Shown piece by piece: positions 42,037 through 52,634 of a stretch of 64,000 bases of DNA (position 1 is the stretch's first letter; each line of letters starts with the position of its first letter). Made by a program: the position numbers and the translations under genes. Source of the DNA: Chondrus crispus (Eukaryota; Rhodophyta; Florideophyceae; Gigartinales; Gigartinaceae). The stretch lies in NCBI RefSeq assembly GCF_000350225.1, contig NW_005179053.1, positions 138,232 to 202,231 on the forward strand, in the 5' to 3' direction. The notes beneath the pieces were generated by a model. It was not told the origin of the DNA and searched no databases. It saw nothing but the letters and a program-made list of their open reading frames with translations.

Positions 42037-42069
42037 CCCCCCCTTAAGCGGGGACGTCCGCGTCCACGG
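42037..42069 (-). promoter_or_regulatory. Hairpin-polypurine module, copy 2 (element E), at the 3' LTR
   Basis: On the minus strand a hairpin (42050-42069; arms CGTGGACG and CGTCCCCG, one mismatch) is followed by CTTAAGGGGGGGGCCG and the LTR. This is the polypurine tract position. Compared with copy 1, one A-T pair is G-C. Confidence 0.8.
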
Positions 42070-45000
42070 GTGCTTGTGGGGAGGCTCGTGCTTCTCTCTT
42101 CGACCCGAGTCTCGTTGCTCTATATCTTCCTCCCCCGTTCGGCATTTCCCTTCCTTGCTCGTTGGGCGTGCTATCTCCATCCTTCCCGTTATGGCCCACG
42201 CGTTTCTTCCGTCGACTGTCTCGGCCCCTTTCCTTGACATCCCAGCGAATCCTATTCATCGTTTACGCCGGCCCTTGGCCCTTGGTTCCACCGACGGTGG
42301 TAGTGGCACCCATCGTTGACTCCGCACGCATCGCCCATCGAGACGGCCGGTGACGCCTCTTAGTCCGTAAGGAGTTCTCGCATTTTCCTTGTTCCCCGCT
42401 CCAATCCTTGCTGTGGGGTCGCTCCCCCTGTTCTTCCTTCCTACTCTCTTCCGTTCGTAGTTCGTTTCTCTTCTGCTTGACCTCCACTACTGAACCCACT
42501 GAGGGGGTACTTACGCGAGCCGTCGTGTAGCCCGCGCTGCTCACGTCTCACGTGGCACCGTCAGCGTGGGAGTGCCGTGGCACCGGGACTCATCTGGGCA
42601 GGGTTGGAAACTTTGACGCGCTGGGTCCTTGCCCAGTACTCGGATGGGGATGGAGGCTCTTGCGGGCGCAATGGGATGCGCCGCGTGAGGGGGCGCTTCC
42701 CGAGCATGACGTGCGGGCCTGGGAGTGTGCGGCTGGCCGGTGCTCCGTGTGAGCCATTTCACACGCCAGGGCGGCGTAGTACCTAGGTACGTATGCGCGG
42801 CGTGTGTTCCAGTGTGAGTTCCCCACGTCGCACCAATTTCATCCGTTGTTTTAGTATTCGACGGCAGCCGTTGTGCAAAAGTGACGCCCTGATGCAATAT
42901 CTGCAGAGAGGGCGCAAGGACACTCGCTCCTTTTCGTGCATAGCGTCTCATGGCTCTTCCGTTTTCCCCTAAACCGCTTCCGTGCTGATGCAAGAATGGG
43001 AAGGCTGGCGGTCTCGGTGGGTACCTTGACCGTGAGGGAATGAACGTCGCTCCCCGCGTCTTATACTCAACCAGTGCATCTCGACGCGTTCGTCGCTGGC
43101 TTCCGACGCCGCCCGGGGGTCGTACGTCTGCGCCAGTTGGACCGGAAGCAACGGGTACTCAGGCGGCTGTACGAGCCCCTTGTTCGCTTCCTTCCCCGTC
43201 ACATTGAAATAGGGGTATCCGCGTCCGTCTCCCGACGACCCATACAACTCGACGGGGTCCGCCCCGCGCAGTCAGTACCGTCGTCGGGGAGGAGGCAAAA
43301 GGAGGAGGAGGATTGCTTCGTCATGGGCACGAGCTCATGACGTCCGTCGTGCATCCGGCCACGCGTTCGAAATATACCCGGCATTACGGGGAGGGTCTGC
43401 GTCTTTGGAATACATTGTCCGGCGGGCGCAGTGTAGTCACGGAAGAGTCCATCCGTCCCCGCTGCGGTTCTTGCGGGGTTGGGGCCAGCCCTTTCTTAAC
43501 AGCAATCCATTCCTCCCCCTTCGAAGGCAAATCAACGCGCGCTCTGATACCGCCTGGCGTTTCGTCGTAAGACCCGTATGCGGTGCGATGCGGCGCGCCA
43601 GGCGGTGCAGCTGAGCGGCAGAGCGTAGCCGCGTGGCCGAAGCCGTCTTTTTAGCATGCGCTGGCGGATAGGTGCCCCTGCTCGGGCACTGCGGACGACG
43701 TGTCCCATCCCTCGGCCACGGCTTGTTAGATGATCGGTAGGGAGAGCCAGGGGTCTTGGATGGAGCCTTCCCATGCCGTCGAACGTTCGTGCGTCCCACG
43801 CTGAGAAATGCGGACGACGGCTGATGGGGAGGCGGAGTAAATCTCTACGCCGTGGGCAGTATGTCCCCCAGACGGGGGCGGCGGCGGAGTTCCAGGGGAC
43901 CTTATAGCTCGAACGTCGATACTCTGTCGTTGCAGTGCATATCGGGATCCTCGTTCCACTCGCTTTTCTATGGTACCTGGGGGTTTCGACCTTCAACGCG
44001 CTGTTCCGTCACGAGCGAATTCGCGGGCTGCTCCCCTGCTTCCCCTCGAGAGGCACGCGCTCGGCGTCGGTCCCAACGTTTGGTCATGGTCCTCGTAGTC
44101 CTTCTCGTGGGAAGTTCGATCTCCTCGTTTTCGTTTGGCACGGTGTGCGCGGTCTTGCTGCGGATAAGTAGGGGACTGGGAGCGGGTCGCCGTTGGTGCG
44201 GCGGATGGAGCGATGTGGCGATGTAATGGCGTCTTCGAGGTGGGCATCTGCCGTCATGGTACTTCCTTGGCCGTCGTCGGTCGGTCCTCCGCGGTCCGTT
44301 CCGCCGGACACCACCGGCTTTCGATGTAATTTATCCCCTCTTAATTTTTCCGTTATTTTCGGGGTACGGTGGCGGCAGTGATTTGGTGATGACGGCATCG
44401 GAGCTGGTGCATGGCGCGCATCTGGCGCCGCTCACGTGTAACGTTCCCATGTCCCGTAATTCTCCTTATTACGGGGCATGTCTCGGCGGCGGTTTTGACG
44501 GGTCTCGCGTCCGTGCGCATATATTGGTGCCCCTCCGACCGAGTTGCTCTCGCCTACCCTTCCTTCCTTAACTATTCTGGCGCCTGTTGTCTCGAGCGCC
44601 GCCCCACTCGCGGGGCCTCCGTCTACGCGTCTCACGCGTTGTTTCGGGCACGAACCATATCGGCCGGAGAACAATCCGGTCGATCGTTGACATGACTGAC
44701 CCGCAGGTGTCTTGAGGACCATATCCGAGCGTGAGCCTTCCACAACTTGCCGGGGCAGGGTGCGGGCCTTCCGGTTACTCGTGTAGCCCGCTGAGGTGCT
44801 CCCTGGGAGACAAGGGATTCGGATCCCTTGTACTCGGGTCGGAGCGTGAGTGGGTTCGAGGTGTTGCCCGCTCTCCGGGGGACTCGGTGTCCCCCATCAA
44901 TCATGGCCCTATCGTGGGCGATCGCGCGTTCTTTGGACCTCTCGGCTCGAGGTTGCTGGACTGATCGGGACGTCCGGTGACTTCGAGCTAGAGATCATCT

Positions 45001-45253
45001 AACCACTCCGCTCTGAAGGGGGTACTTGGGGTCCTCGTAATGTCGGTCATTACGAGGGCCCAACATTTTTTTTCAGGCAGTTCGTACTGTCCTGTTCTTA
45101 TGTCTCGCGTCCTTGACGTCCGAGAAGTCAAGACGACTTGACTTGAACACGTCCCCGGCTGTGACCCTCCGATAGGGTCCACCGTCCTCCTTCGGTTCCC
45201 CTTGTTTGTCTGTTCGTGCAGGCGGGGGTTAATCCGCGAAGGAGCGGTTGAGG
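42070..45253 (-). other. 3' non-coding region of element E (3.2 kb)
   Basis: Lies between the two hairpin-polypurine modules. Purine-rich in the element's sense. Its first bases after pol (CTCAACCGCTCC, then TTAACCCCC) match the start of the corresponding region of B; the rest is mostly diverged. ORFs such as 42541-42993 (minus) have no recognisable motif. Contains many stems, the best in 44448-45094, plus ACCGCCTGGCG / CGCCAGGCGGT (about 43553-43615). Confidence 0.75.
44448..45094 (-). other. Array of five hairpins in element E 3' region
   Basis: 44448-44480 (13-bp arms, CATGTCCCGTAAT, one G-U), 44810-44831 (ACAAGGGAT / ATCCCTTGT, loop TCGG), 44877-44895 (GGGGGAC / GTCCCCC), 45033-45057 (CCTCGTAATG / CATTACGAGG) and 45074-45094 (CAGGCAGT-type, one bulge). 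The last corresponds to the tripled GGGCAGT hairpin of B. Confidence 0.7.
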
Positions 45254-45287
45254 CCCCCCCCCTTAAGCGTGAACGTCCGCGTTCACG
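45254..45287 (-). promoter_or_regulatory. Hairpin-polypurine module, copy 1 (element E), at the pol stop
   Basis: On the minus strand hairpin 45268-45287 (CGTGAACG / CGTTCACG, loop CGGA) covers the last pol codons, then the stop TAA and a run of nine G. Duplicated at 42037-42069. Confidence 0.68.
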
Positions 45288-48200
45288 GTTTGGGTGAGGT
45301 CTCTTCCGGTACGTCTCCGGAGGCGTTGGGCGTAACGAGACACCAACTCCTCCGGGACGTGAGTCCGCGCAGTCCAAGTGGGTGTGTCGTAATCCGCCCA
45401 CTTGATGAGGAACTCGATAGTTCCGTCTTCCATATCTCGGTGCTTCAGTAGTCGCTCGACAGCGTACTGAGTTCCCTCTCTGACCTTGTCGGCAAGGTCA
45501 GCTGGGGTTGTTGTGCTCCCCCGTGGCGCGTCCGTCGGCGGTGGCGCGTATACGCAGCGATCTGCGGAGACCCGCTCAGTGACCCCATCACGATCGATCG
45601 TGATGGTTCGGCGGTCGTTCGCGAGGACGCGGTAGGGTCCGACCGCGGGGGACGCGAGCTTGTTCGAAGTCTTCCCCCCGTCGGTGGGGTTGAGGTATAC
45701 GTACTCTCCCGGACGGAGTCGCGAGTGGATCCGTCGTATGCGCTTATCGAAGTCGCGCTTGTAGCGAGCCTGCGTCCGACGCAGGCTCCCGTAGGCCTTC
45801 TGGATAGTCGAATCCAAGGTCTTGAGGAACTCGGCACGTTTGTTCCCCCTATCGGAAGGGGGCGCGTCGCCGTCCGCCCGTCGGAGAGAGAACTCCGGCG
45901 GTGGCCTGCTGAGCACGAGCTCAAACGGCGTGGTGCGTGTGGTGCGATGTACGTGGGAGTTGTACGCATACGTAAGCGGCCCCACGTACACATCCCAGTC
46001 GTCCTGGTGTTCACCCACGTAGTTCCGCAGCATCGAGGCGATTGTTCGGTTATAACGCTCGACTTGCCCGTTCGTCTGGGGATGGTACGCCGAAGTGTAC
46101 AAATTTGTTATCCCCAGAACGCGGCACGTGCTGTGGAAGAACTTGGCATTAAACTGAGGGCCGTTGTCCGAAAGCAACGTGCGAGGGACGCCATACTTGA
46201 ACACCCACGAGTCGCAGAACGCAACTGCGACCGTGTGCGCTGTTATCGTGCGGAGCGCAACGACTTGCGTTAGCTTACTGAAGCGGTCCGTAATCACGAG
46301 CAGGAACCGTTTTCCTGTCTTCGTCTTGGGGAGCGGCCCCAAGATGTCGATCGCGAGGCTCTCGAGGGGCCTCGTAGCTGGAAACAATCTCAATCGGTTG
46401 AGATGTTTCCTCAGCTTCACCCGGTTCATCGCGCAGGTTCGACACCCTCGCACCGTGGCTGCGACGTCTGCAGCCAGGTGGGGCCAGTAGTACTCGCGTC
46501 GAAGTGCGTAGTACATACGGTTCTGGCCCGAGTGCCCCGCGATGGCCGGGTTGTGGCACAGGCGAAGGAGCCTGGCGCGGAGCGTCCGAGGTACCACGAC
46601 CTGAACGATATCAGGGTCGAAGGGGTGTCTCCGCTTGAGCACCCCTTGGTGGTCCTCGAAGAACGCGGAGTCCCGAGACTCTGACTGTCGTGCCAAAACG
46701 GTTTGGCAGAAGTCATCCACGCGTTGCTCCTCGGCTATCTCCTCTATCGTAAGAGGGGCCGGAAGGTCGTCCTGCGGTGGGGCGACCGGGGAGTCGAGCG
46801 CGCCAGCCTCGGGGTCTTCGGCGCGCTGGATGTCGGCGGCGTCGAACTCGTCGTTCTCCTCCCAAAACGAATTGGGTCCTTGGAGAGCGGGGGCTTCGTC
46901 GTCACCTCGCGGTTCGTCGCGCGTCCGTGCGCGCGACCTTGTTCGGGCTTCGGCTTGATTCCGTGTCGTTACGAAGACATGGACGGCCTGATGATCACAG
47001 CTCGCGGTACAAGCGTGGTCCGCGAGCTCGTTCGATACGTCTCGAACTGTCGTGCCCCCGTCGAAAGTGGGGATGTCGTCATCCACCTCGACGGTGGAGC
47101 GAAGGTCATCGGCGACCTTCGGCGACACGAGTCGTGACAGGGCATCGGGCACCTGATGCACGCGTCCGGGGCGGTACTGAATGGTGAAATCGTATTCAGC
47201 CAGACGTAGCCGCCACCGGGTGAGTCTTCCGGAACTCTCGGTGAGGGACATGAGCCATCGGAGGGCGTCATGGTCCGTCCGTACGGTGAACTTCGTGCCT
47301 TCTACGTACGGCCGTAGTGTGCGGACGGCCCACACTACGGCGAAGCACTCGCGTTCGGTAGCGCTGTAGTTGCGCTCACTATCGGACAGTGAGTACGACC
47401 AATACCCCACGGGGCGCCAGTCGTTCGGCTCTTCGTGCTCCTGAACTAAGGTGCAGCCGAGTTGGTAGGCACTCGCGTCGGTGTCTATCATGTACGGACG
47501 ACCGTGCCGGGGCAACGCGAGGATCGGCGGAGCGATCATGCACTTCTTAAGGTTCTCGAACGCCTGAAGTTGCAGCTCCGTGGGGTTATAGAAATCGGGA
47601 TCCGAATCCTTGCGCGTCATGTCGGTCAGAGGACGTGCAATCTTAGCGAACCCCTTAACGAATCGGCGGTATACGTTACACGCCCCGAGGAACGAGCGCA
47701 CTTGCGTCAACGTCCTCGGGAACGTGAACGTCTTGAAAGCGTCGGCCGCCGTATCGGCCACGCTCAACTTGCCTGGGGAGATGACGTGCCCCAGGTAGTG
47801 CACCTTTGGTCGGAAGAAGCTGCACTTCTTGAGCTTAAGGGAGATACCGGAACTCCGCAGTAAGCTCAAGACGGTATCGAGATGCCTCGCGTGTTCTCCG
47901 TGCGTACGGGAGAACACGATCACGTCGTCGAGATAGACGAGGCATATTTGCCAGCGAACTCTGGAGAGTATTATGTCGAGCGCACGTTGGAAGGTGGCCG
48001 GTGCCCCTTTGAGTCCAAACGGCATGCGCAAGTGGCGAAACGTGCCCATGTGCGTCGTAAACGTGGTCTTATCCCGATCTTCCGGAGCGACCGGGATCTG
48101 CCAATAACCGGAATTGCAGTCCAACGTGGTGAAGACGGCTGCATCTCCTAACGAGTCGATGCAGTCGTCCATCCGTGGCAGCGGATACGAATCCGCTGCG

Positions 48201-49843
48201 GTCTTCGCGTTGAGACGCCGGTAGTCCACGCAGAACCGAAGAGAGCCGTCTTTCTTCGGTACGAGCACCACGGGGGACGCCCACTCGGTGCTCGCGGGTT
48301 CGATAACCCCTGCGTTTAACATCTTGTTGACCTCCTTCGCGACCATTTCGCGCATGGCCGGGCCCTTCCGATAGGGCATAGAACGAATCGGTTTCGTTCC
48401 AGGGTCGAGGGGAATGCGGTGCTCCGTGGCTTGGATCGTTCCAAGCGCACCGCTCCACAGACTCGAGTGCTTACGGAGCATCTCGAGTACGCAGCCACGG
48501 AGCTGGTCATCGTCGATGTATGACAGGTCGATCTCTTTTTCCCAATCCATCGGTGGATTTTCGGGTTCCTTTTGCTGGTGGAGTACAGTACTCCTCGGCG
48601 TCGGTTGGCATAAAGGTGACCGTTCGTCCCGGTCGACCCCCCTGCCCCCGGCAGTGGTCTTATTGTCGGAGTTGGATCGGACAACTCCTACCCCACCGAC
48701 TTGATCGGTCAAGTCGGTCAGGTGTAGCGCGTGAGCGATCCCCTCGGCGACCTTACGTTCGGGAGTGAGGATCGCGAGGGGGTTGCGCTTCGCGTATCCC
48801 ACGACGGTGTGCCTCGGAAGCCTCCTTTCCCGTCGTGAGAAATTCGCGACGATGACGTCGAAGGTCTGATTCGGTAGGACCTCCGCGACGCCATTCGTCA
48901 GCCTCACTCCATGTCGGTGTTGGAGTGAGGGCTTGGGTTCCAGGAACACGAGGCCCCTCCCCGCGGTTGTCACACGCACGCGGGCTTGTGACATCGCGGG
49001 GATGGTAACCCAGCGGGCGATTCGGATCGCTTGCGGGGCCTCCTCGCGTACGTCTGGCCGACCGGTGTGTCGCCCGTGTCGCCTGGTAGGGGGAGTCGAC
49101 TCCCCCTTTCCGTCAACGATGGCGACGGAACCGCCTTGGCGTAGCTCCATTCGTTGAGCTTCGATGTCGATACATCGCACGTGCGTATCGATGAAGGCCG
49201 TGCCGAGAAGGACCGGCACGGCGAGCTGGTCCGCGACTACGAACGGAATTCGGAACACCGTGTTCCTCAAACGCACCGCCAGGCGGACGACGGCCGAAAG
49301 CTTGAGGGGGTTGCTATTCGCGCCTGCCAATCGTGGCAGAGGTGCGTCGTGCACGACGTAACGCGTCCAATCGGGGGGAAGGTCGGCCTTCCTCACCAGA
49401 TTATACCCCGAGCACGTATCAACAGCGATCTTGCGGGGTTTAAATGCATTTCCCTCTGTGGCTATCGAGCCGTAAACGTTGTAGATCTTCGACGTCAGAA
49501 GGCAAATGACGCCGTCGACAACCTTTGGGGCGACCTTATCGGTGAGGTCGTTCCGTCGGGGCCTTCGGTTTCGGTGCTGGCCCCGCTTGCGTTTCCTTCT
49601 CCCCCTTCCTTGGGGCGTCCGCGGATCAGTGACGCCCCTCGGATTACTCGAGTCCGTACGACACGGACCTCTCTCCGGCGACCTTGGGCTCGCGGGAGTC
49701 AGGGGGTCGACCGAATCTTTTCGGTCGTCGTCGCCCCCGTCGCCATCGTTACGCCTCACCGGGACGTCGGCTGTCCCGGTGTCTTGTTCTCCTAACGTCG
49801 GGCCTTCGGAGGCCTCGACATGCGCTCCCTCCTGTATCGGCAT
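45263..49843 (-). CDS. pol: Element E Pol polyprotein with chromodomain (intact)
   Basis: Same layout as in B and uninterrupted. The frame is open upstream of the first ATG (49843) to just inside the end of gag, so entry is probably by frameshift; numbering here is from that ATG. Protease D142 in VDTCSGYN (Cys where Gly is usual). RT with YLDD, aspartates 639 and 640. RNase H with DTDASAYQLG and VVWAVRTLRP. Integrase HHCC zinc region (HNPAIAGHSGQ, CRTCAMNR) and core D1166, D1226 and E1262 (D..D35E spacing). C-terminal chromodomain (EFLIKWADYD), likely to guide insertion to particular chromatin. Ends VNADVHA. The protein is about 90% alike to that of B by eye over RT and integrase. Confidence 0.95.
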   Translation of the reverse strand: MPIQEGAHVEASEGPTLGEQDTGTADVPVRRNDGDGGDDDRKDSVDPLTPASPRSPERGPCRTDSSNPRGVTDPRTPQGRGRRKRKRGQHRNRRPRRNDLTDKVAPKVVDGVICLLTSKIYNVYGSIATEGNAFKPRKIAVDTCSGYNLVRKADLPPDWTRYVVHDAPLPRLAGANSNPLKLSAVVRLAVRLRNTVFRIPFVVADQLAVPVLLGTAFIDTHVRCIDIEAQRMELRQGGSVAIVDGKGESTPPTRRHGRHTGRPDVREEAPQAIRIARWVTIPAMSQARVRVTTAGRGLVFLEPKPSLQHRHGVRLTNGVAEVLPNQTFDVIVANFSRRERRLPRHTVVGYAKRNPLAILTPERKVAEGIAHALHLTDLTDQVGGVGVVRSNSDNKTTAGGRGVDRDERSPLCQPTPRSTVLHQQKEPENPPMDWEKEIDLSYIDDDQLRGCVLEMLRKHSSLWSGALGTIQATEHRIPLDPGTKPIRSMPYRKGPAMREMVAKEVNKMLNAGVIEPASTEWASPVVLVPKKDGSLRFCVDYRRLNAKTAADSYPLPRMDDCIDSLGDAAVFTTLDCNSGYWQIPVAPEDRDKTTFTTHMGTFRHLRMPFGLKGAPATFQRALDIILSRVRWQICLVYLDDVIVFSRTHGEHARHLDTVLSLLRSSGISLKLKKCSFFRPKVHYLGHVISPGKLSVADTAADAFKTFTFPRTLTQVRSFLGACNVYRRFVKGFAKIARPLTDMTRKDSDPDFYNPTELQLQAFENLKKCMIAPPILALPRHGRPYMIDTDASAYQLGCTLVQEHEEPNDWRPVGYWSYSLSDSERNYSATERECFAVVWAVRTLRPYVEGTKFTVRTDHDALRWLMSLTESSGRLTRWRLRLAEYDFTIQYRPGRVHQVPDALSRLVSPKVADDLRSTVEVDDDIPTFDGGTTVRDVSNELADHACTASCDHQAVHVFVTTRNQAEARTRSRARTRDEPRGDDEAPALQGPNSFWEENDEFDAADIQRAEDPEAGALDSPVAPPQDDLPAPLTIEEIAEEQRVDDFCQTVLARQSESRDSAFFEDHQGVLKRRHPFDPDIVQVVVPRTLRARLLRLCHNPAIAGHSGQNRMYYALRREYYWPHLAADVAATVRGCRTCAMNRVKLRKHLNRLRLFPATRPLESLAIDILGPLPKTKTGKRFLLVITDRFSKLTQVVALRTITAHTVAVAFCDSWVFKYGVPRTLLSDNGPQFNAKFFHSTCRVLGITNLYTSAYHPQTNGQVERYNRTIASMLRNYVGEHQDDWDVYVGPLTYAYNSHVHRTTRTTPFELVLSRPPPEFSLRRADGDAPPSDRGNKRAEFLKTLDSTIQKAYGSLRRTQARYKRDFDKRIRRIHSRLRPGEYVYLNPTDGGKTSNKLASPAVGPYRVLANDRRTITIDRDGVTERVSADRCVYAPPPTDAPRGSTTTPADLADKVREGTQYAVERLLKHRDMEDGTIEFLIKWADYDTPTWTARTHVPEELVSRYAQRLRRRTGRDLTQTVNADVHA
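45766..45788 (-). other. Hairpin in element E pol (after integrase)
   Basis: Arms GAGCCTGCG and CGCAGGCTC, counterpart of 28344-28362 in B with a synonymous paired change. Confidence 0.55.
47100..47121 (-). other. Hairpin in element E pol (RNase H-integrase linker)
   Basis: Sense arms CGAAGGTCG and TGACCTTCG; counterpart of 27009-27030 in B with a paired change. Confidence 0.55.
48668..48688 (-). other. Hairpin between protease and RT of element E
   Basis: Arms GGAGTTG and CAACTCC. The B counterpart (25440-25464) has GGGGAGCT and AGCTCCCC: a C-G pair there, T-A here. Confidence 0.5.
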
Positions 49844-49949
49844 TACAGGAGCTCCCGTGCTCGCCTCCGGTAGCGGGGGATGTATTATCGGACAATACCC
49901 CCCGTGTCCTTGGCGAGCACGCGGGGTCGGGTCTAGTTCGTGGGGAAAA

Positions 49950-49998
49950 GACGGCTCACGCGACCGCGTGTACGTAACCGTCTTTACCCTTTTTTCGA
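49950..49998 (-). promoter_or_regulatory. Putative -1 ribosomal frameshift region of element E
   Basis: On the minus strand TCG AAA AAA GGG TAA ends gag (A-run 49990-49995), then a stem-loop (49950-49982; GACGGTTACG / CGTGAGCCGTC). The pol frame is open from just before the A-run. Same design as in A and B. Confidence 0.6.
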
Positions 49999-52554
49999 AC
50001 TACCCGTGCTATCGGAGCTAACCTCCTGGCTATCGACGGCCAGGTCCTCTTCCGGTAGCCGGTCGCGTGGGTCGGGACGATTCCCCCACTGCGGCTCGGC
50101 GGCCTTGGCGAAGTACTCGGGTACTTCCGGGCCTTGACCTGCGGCGTCCGGTCGTCGCAGGATATGGGGGACGAAGCGAGTCGGCTCTCCTTCGTGACCC
50201 TCCGTGGGTAGAGGGTACGGATCCTCTACCCAGTCTTGCAGGTACATTATCGCATTTTGTACCTGTTGGGGTAACCGAGAACGGTCTCGGTCCCCTCTCT
50301 CTCCTTGGTGCGGGTACCTTGTGTCCGCCTGGCGATAGGCGGGTCGATCCCGACGATCGACTTCGTTACGACGGTACCCGCCTCCACGGGGGGCGAAGCG
50401 TGCGCCCCCACCCGATCGGTTCGGGAAACCTTGACGTGGGGGACGGCCCTCGCCCACCGCTTGCCGCAGGAGATTATGCGCACCGGGGCGCGTCTCCATC
50501 TGGTAGCGGTAGTTCCTGTACGCCGTGAACATTCGTTGTTCCGGCGACAGGAACGGGCACGCGTACATGGCATGCCCGTACGTACGGCATAGCCAGCACA
50601 CGTACGCGCTGCCGTCCGTTGAGGCGAAGGTCGCCGCGTGCCGCGCCTCCTCATCGGTGAGGAGGGGCACGCGAGGCGAGGCGCTTCCCTTATCTCGACT
50701 CGAGATATCGAGCTCGGCGACGCGGGGCTCCGTGCCCCTTGCCACTCTCGGAGTGGCCGCGAATGCGGTCGCGTAACTCGACGTCGTTCCGGTCGACATC
50801 GGTGAGGGGGTTCGTGCCCCCACGGGCCCTGCTCCTTGCGTAATGAGGACAGGGTCGGCCTGCCACTCATCCTCCCCAATATGGAGGGTCGAGGCGGGCG
50901 AACTTGTCGCGGCGGACTTCGTAGTCCTGCCAGCCCTCCCTGCCGGTTTCGAATCCGGCAGAGGTAAACCGCGCCGGGCGCGGTACGTTGTACCTTCCGC
51001 CGTGGCGATACGGCGGATGGTCGGAAGATCGGTCTTCTGACTGCCTGGCAGCCTTTGCACAGTTTCGGATACTGCGGCACGGGTTGCCGGTGCAAGTCCC
51101 CGCACGAAGTAGTGCGCGAAGGACTGTTCGGAGAAGACTGCCGTGCATCGGAACGCGGCAGTCTCGAGTCGGTCAGCAAACGTGCTTTCCGTCTCATGCG
51201 ATTGCTGTCGCGCCGTAGCGACAGCGTCGTACGCTTCACCTAACACGTCGTCCGTGAGGTAGCGTTTTAAGAATTGATTCACGAGCCCCGGCCAGCTCAC
51301 GTCGTCATGGAGCTGGCCGGCGCGGAGGCCACGCATCGTATAACTCGTATACAGGCGCTCCGCGTCGCGCTCGAGGAAGTGAGCGAGGACTCGTACCGCA
51401 ACACCTTCGGTCAGGTGTTGCGAGTTGAAGGTGATTCGGATATCCTTCAAAAACGGCAGCAGCTGGATCGGGTCGGTACCGTCGAAGCTGCGCATCGTGG
51501 GACGGATCCCACGACAGCGTTGGACGTACTTTGCGATCCGTCCCGCGTCACCCGAGGTAACGAGCCTCGAGGTGTTATCCAAGCGGTACATACGATAGTC
51601 AGCAACGGCGCTGAACTCTTGGATCATCGTATGTACCGGCTCGAGCCCGGGTTCAGCGGGACCCAGCGTGCCGAAGGAGGTAACCGGTAGCGTACGGACG
51701 TCTACCGGACCTGGATGCTCGGCGTAACTCGCCGGCGGGTAGCCGCCCCAGCGGGGATCGACGGAGAACATCGGTTCTCCGGATCCGCGGGCGGCTCCTC
51801 CACGGTCCTGTTCGTCCGCGTACGATACGCGGTCCACTTGCCGCCTACTTCCGACGATAGGCGGCAAGGCTTGGGTCTCAGACGCGAAGTTCGCGTCTAT
51901 CGGAGGACGGCTTCCTTCTGCAGTCCGACTGGTAGCGGCACCAGTCGGACGCCAGCCCTCGGGGGCGGCGGCGCTCGGAGGTACGGTACCACCGGGCCCT
52001 CTCGGGGGGGCACCGGGTAGCCTTTCGGCCATGGTACGTTCCATGTCACGAGCACGCCGACGAGTGGCGTCGAGCTCAGCGGAGAGGTGCGCGAACGCAC
52101 CCAATTGCTCTGCGGACGGAGAGGTTCGGTCCTCGGGTCGTCTCACCGAGGTCGGCCTCTCAGGGCGACCTTGCCCGGACGGTCCGGGCGAGGCGAAACG
52201 GGAGTCTTCGACGAGCACGATCCGCGAGTGTAACTCGTCGATCAGTGCTCGGAGATTCTCTAAGGACTGCGTCACTCTATCGAACCTCCCTTCACGCAGG
52301 GAGCGGAGTTCGGCCATACATCGAGTGTATACATGGTCCGATACATCGATCCGGAGGGAAGTACGGACTTCCTCGATGTATTCGGCTATGCGTTCGAACA
52401 TCGCCGCCGCTCTTTCCTCGGAGGATCCGAGCGACGGTTCGCGGTCACGAGGACCTGCGTCGCCGTCGCCCGACGGGGCGGATGGGGACTGCACAGCGGC
52501 CGGACTCAGATCCGCCGCTTCGGAGCGGATCGAGGGCTCAAACTCTTGGCTCAT
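49984..52554 (-). CDS. gag: Element E Gag (856 aa, intact)
   Basis: Particle and RNA-binding protein of element E. Starts at the ATG ending at 52554 (MSQEFEPSIRSEAAD) and stops at TAA 49984-49986. Likely coiled coil at about 50-110; Pro/Arg-rich middle with DPRWGGYPPASY; capsid-like region with TSYTMRGLRAGQLHDD and FADRLETAAFRC; CCHC zinc knuckle CWLCRTYGHAMYAC (near 50602 on the plus strand), complete with the histidine that B lacks. Basic, Gly/Arg-rich stretches around the knuckle fit RNA binding. Uninterrupted, with the frameshift region at its end leading to pol. Confidence 0.94.
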   Translation of the reverse strand: MSQEFEPSIRSEAADLSPAAVQSPSAPSGDGDAGPRDREPSLGSSEERAAAMFERIAEYIEEVRTSLRIDVSDHVYTRCMAELRSLREGRFDRVTQSLENLRALIDELHSRIVLVEDSRFASPGPSGQGRPERPTSVRRPEDRTSPSAEQLGAFAHLSAELDATRRRARDMERTMAERLPGAPPRGPGGTVPPSAAAPEGWRPTGAATSRTAEGSRPPIDANFASETQALPPIVGSRRQVDRVSYADEQDRGGAARGSGEPMFSVDPRWGGYPPASYAEHPGPVDVRTLPVTSFGTLGPAEPGLEPVHTMIQEFSAVADYRMYRLDNTSRLVTSGDAGRIAKYVQRCRGIRPTMRSFDGTDPIQLLPFLKDIRITFNSQHLTEGVAVRVLAHFLERDAERLYTSYTMRGLRAGQLHDDVSWPGLVNQFLKRYLTDDVLGEAYDAVATARQQSHETESTFADRLETAAFRCTAVFSEQSFAHYFVRGLAPATRAAVSETVQRLPGSQKTDLPTIRRIATAEGTTYRARRGLPLPDSKPAGRAGRTTKSAATSSPASTLHIGEDEWQADPVLITQGAGPVGARTPSPMSTGTTSSYATAFAATPRVARGTEPRVAELDISSRDKGSASPRVPLLTDEEARHAATFASTDGSAYVCWLCRTYGHAMYACPFLSPEQRMFTAYRNYRYQMETRPGAHNLLRQAVGEGRPPRQGFPNRSGGGARFAPRGGGYRRNEVDRRDRPAYRQADTRYPHQGERGDRDRSRLPQQVQNAIMYLQDWVEDPYPLPTEGHEGEPTRFVPHILRRPDAAGQGPEVPEYFAKAAEPQWGNRPDPRDRLPEEDLAVDSQEVSSDSTGSSKKG
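51838..51950 (-). other. Conserved RNA hairpins inside gag (element E)
   Basis: 51838-51867 (TTGCCGCCTA / TAGGCGGCAA) and 51923-51950 (GTCCGACTGGT / ACCAGTCGGAC). A third, near-perfect stem AGACGCGAA / TTCGCGTCT lies between (about 51880-51900). Counterparts of 22201-22310 in B, with paired changes. Confidence 0.65.
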
Positions 52555-52615
52555 CTCGACGCGATCGGTTCGCGGAGGGAAGCGGAAGTCTTCTCGGAGA
52601 TCGGACTCCAGGGTC

Positions 52616-52633
52616 TTCTAGGTCGGGAGACCA
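52616..52633 (-). other. Primer-binding site of element E
   Basis: Same TGGTCTCCCGACCTAGAA as in A and B, one base from the LTR. Confidence 0.78.
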
Positions 52634-52634
52634 C

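Noticed and set aside
44810-44831. GC-rich stem followed by T-poor sequence considered as a bacterial terminator
   Set aside because: The context is a eukaryotic retrotransposon and no T-run follows.
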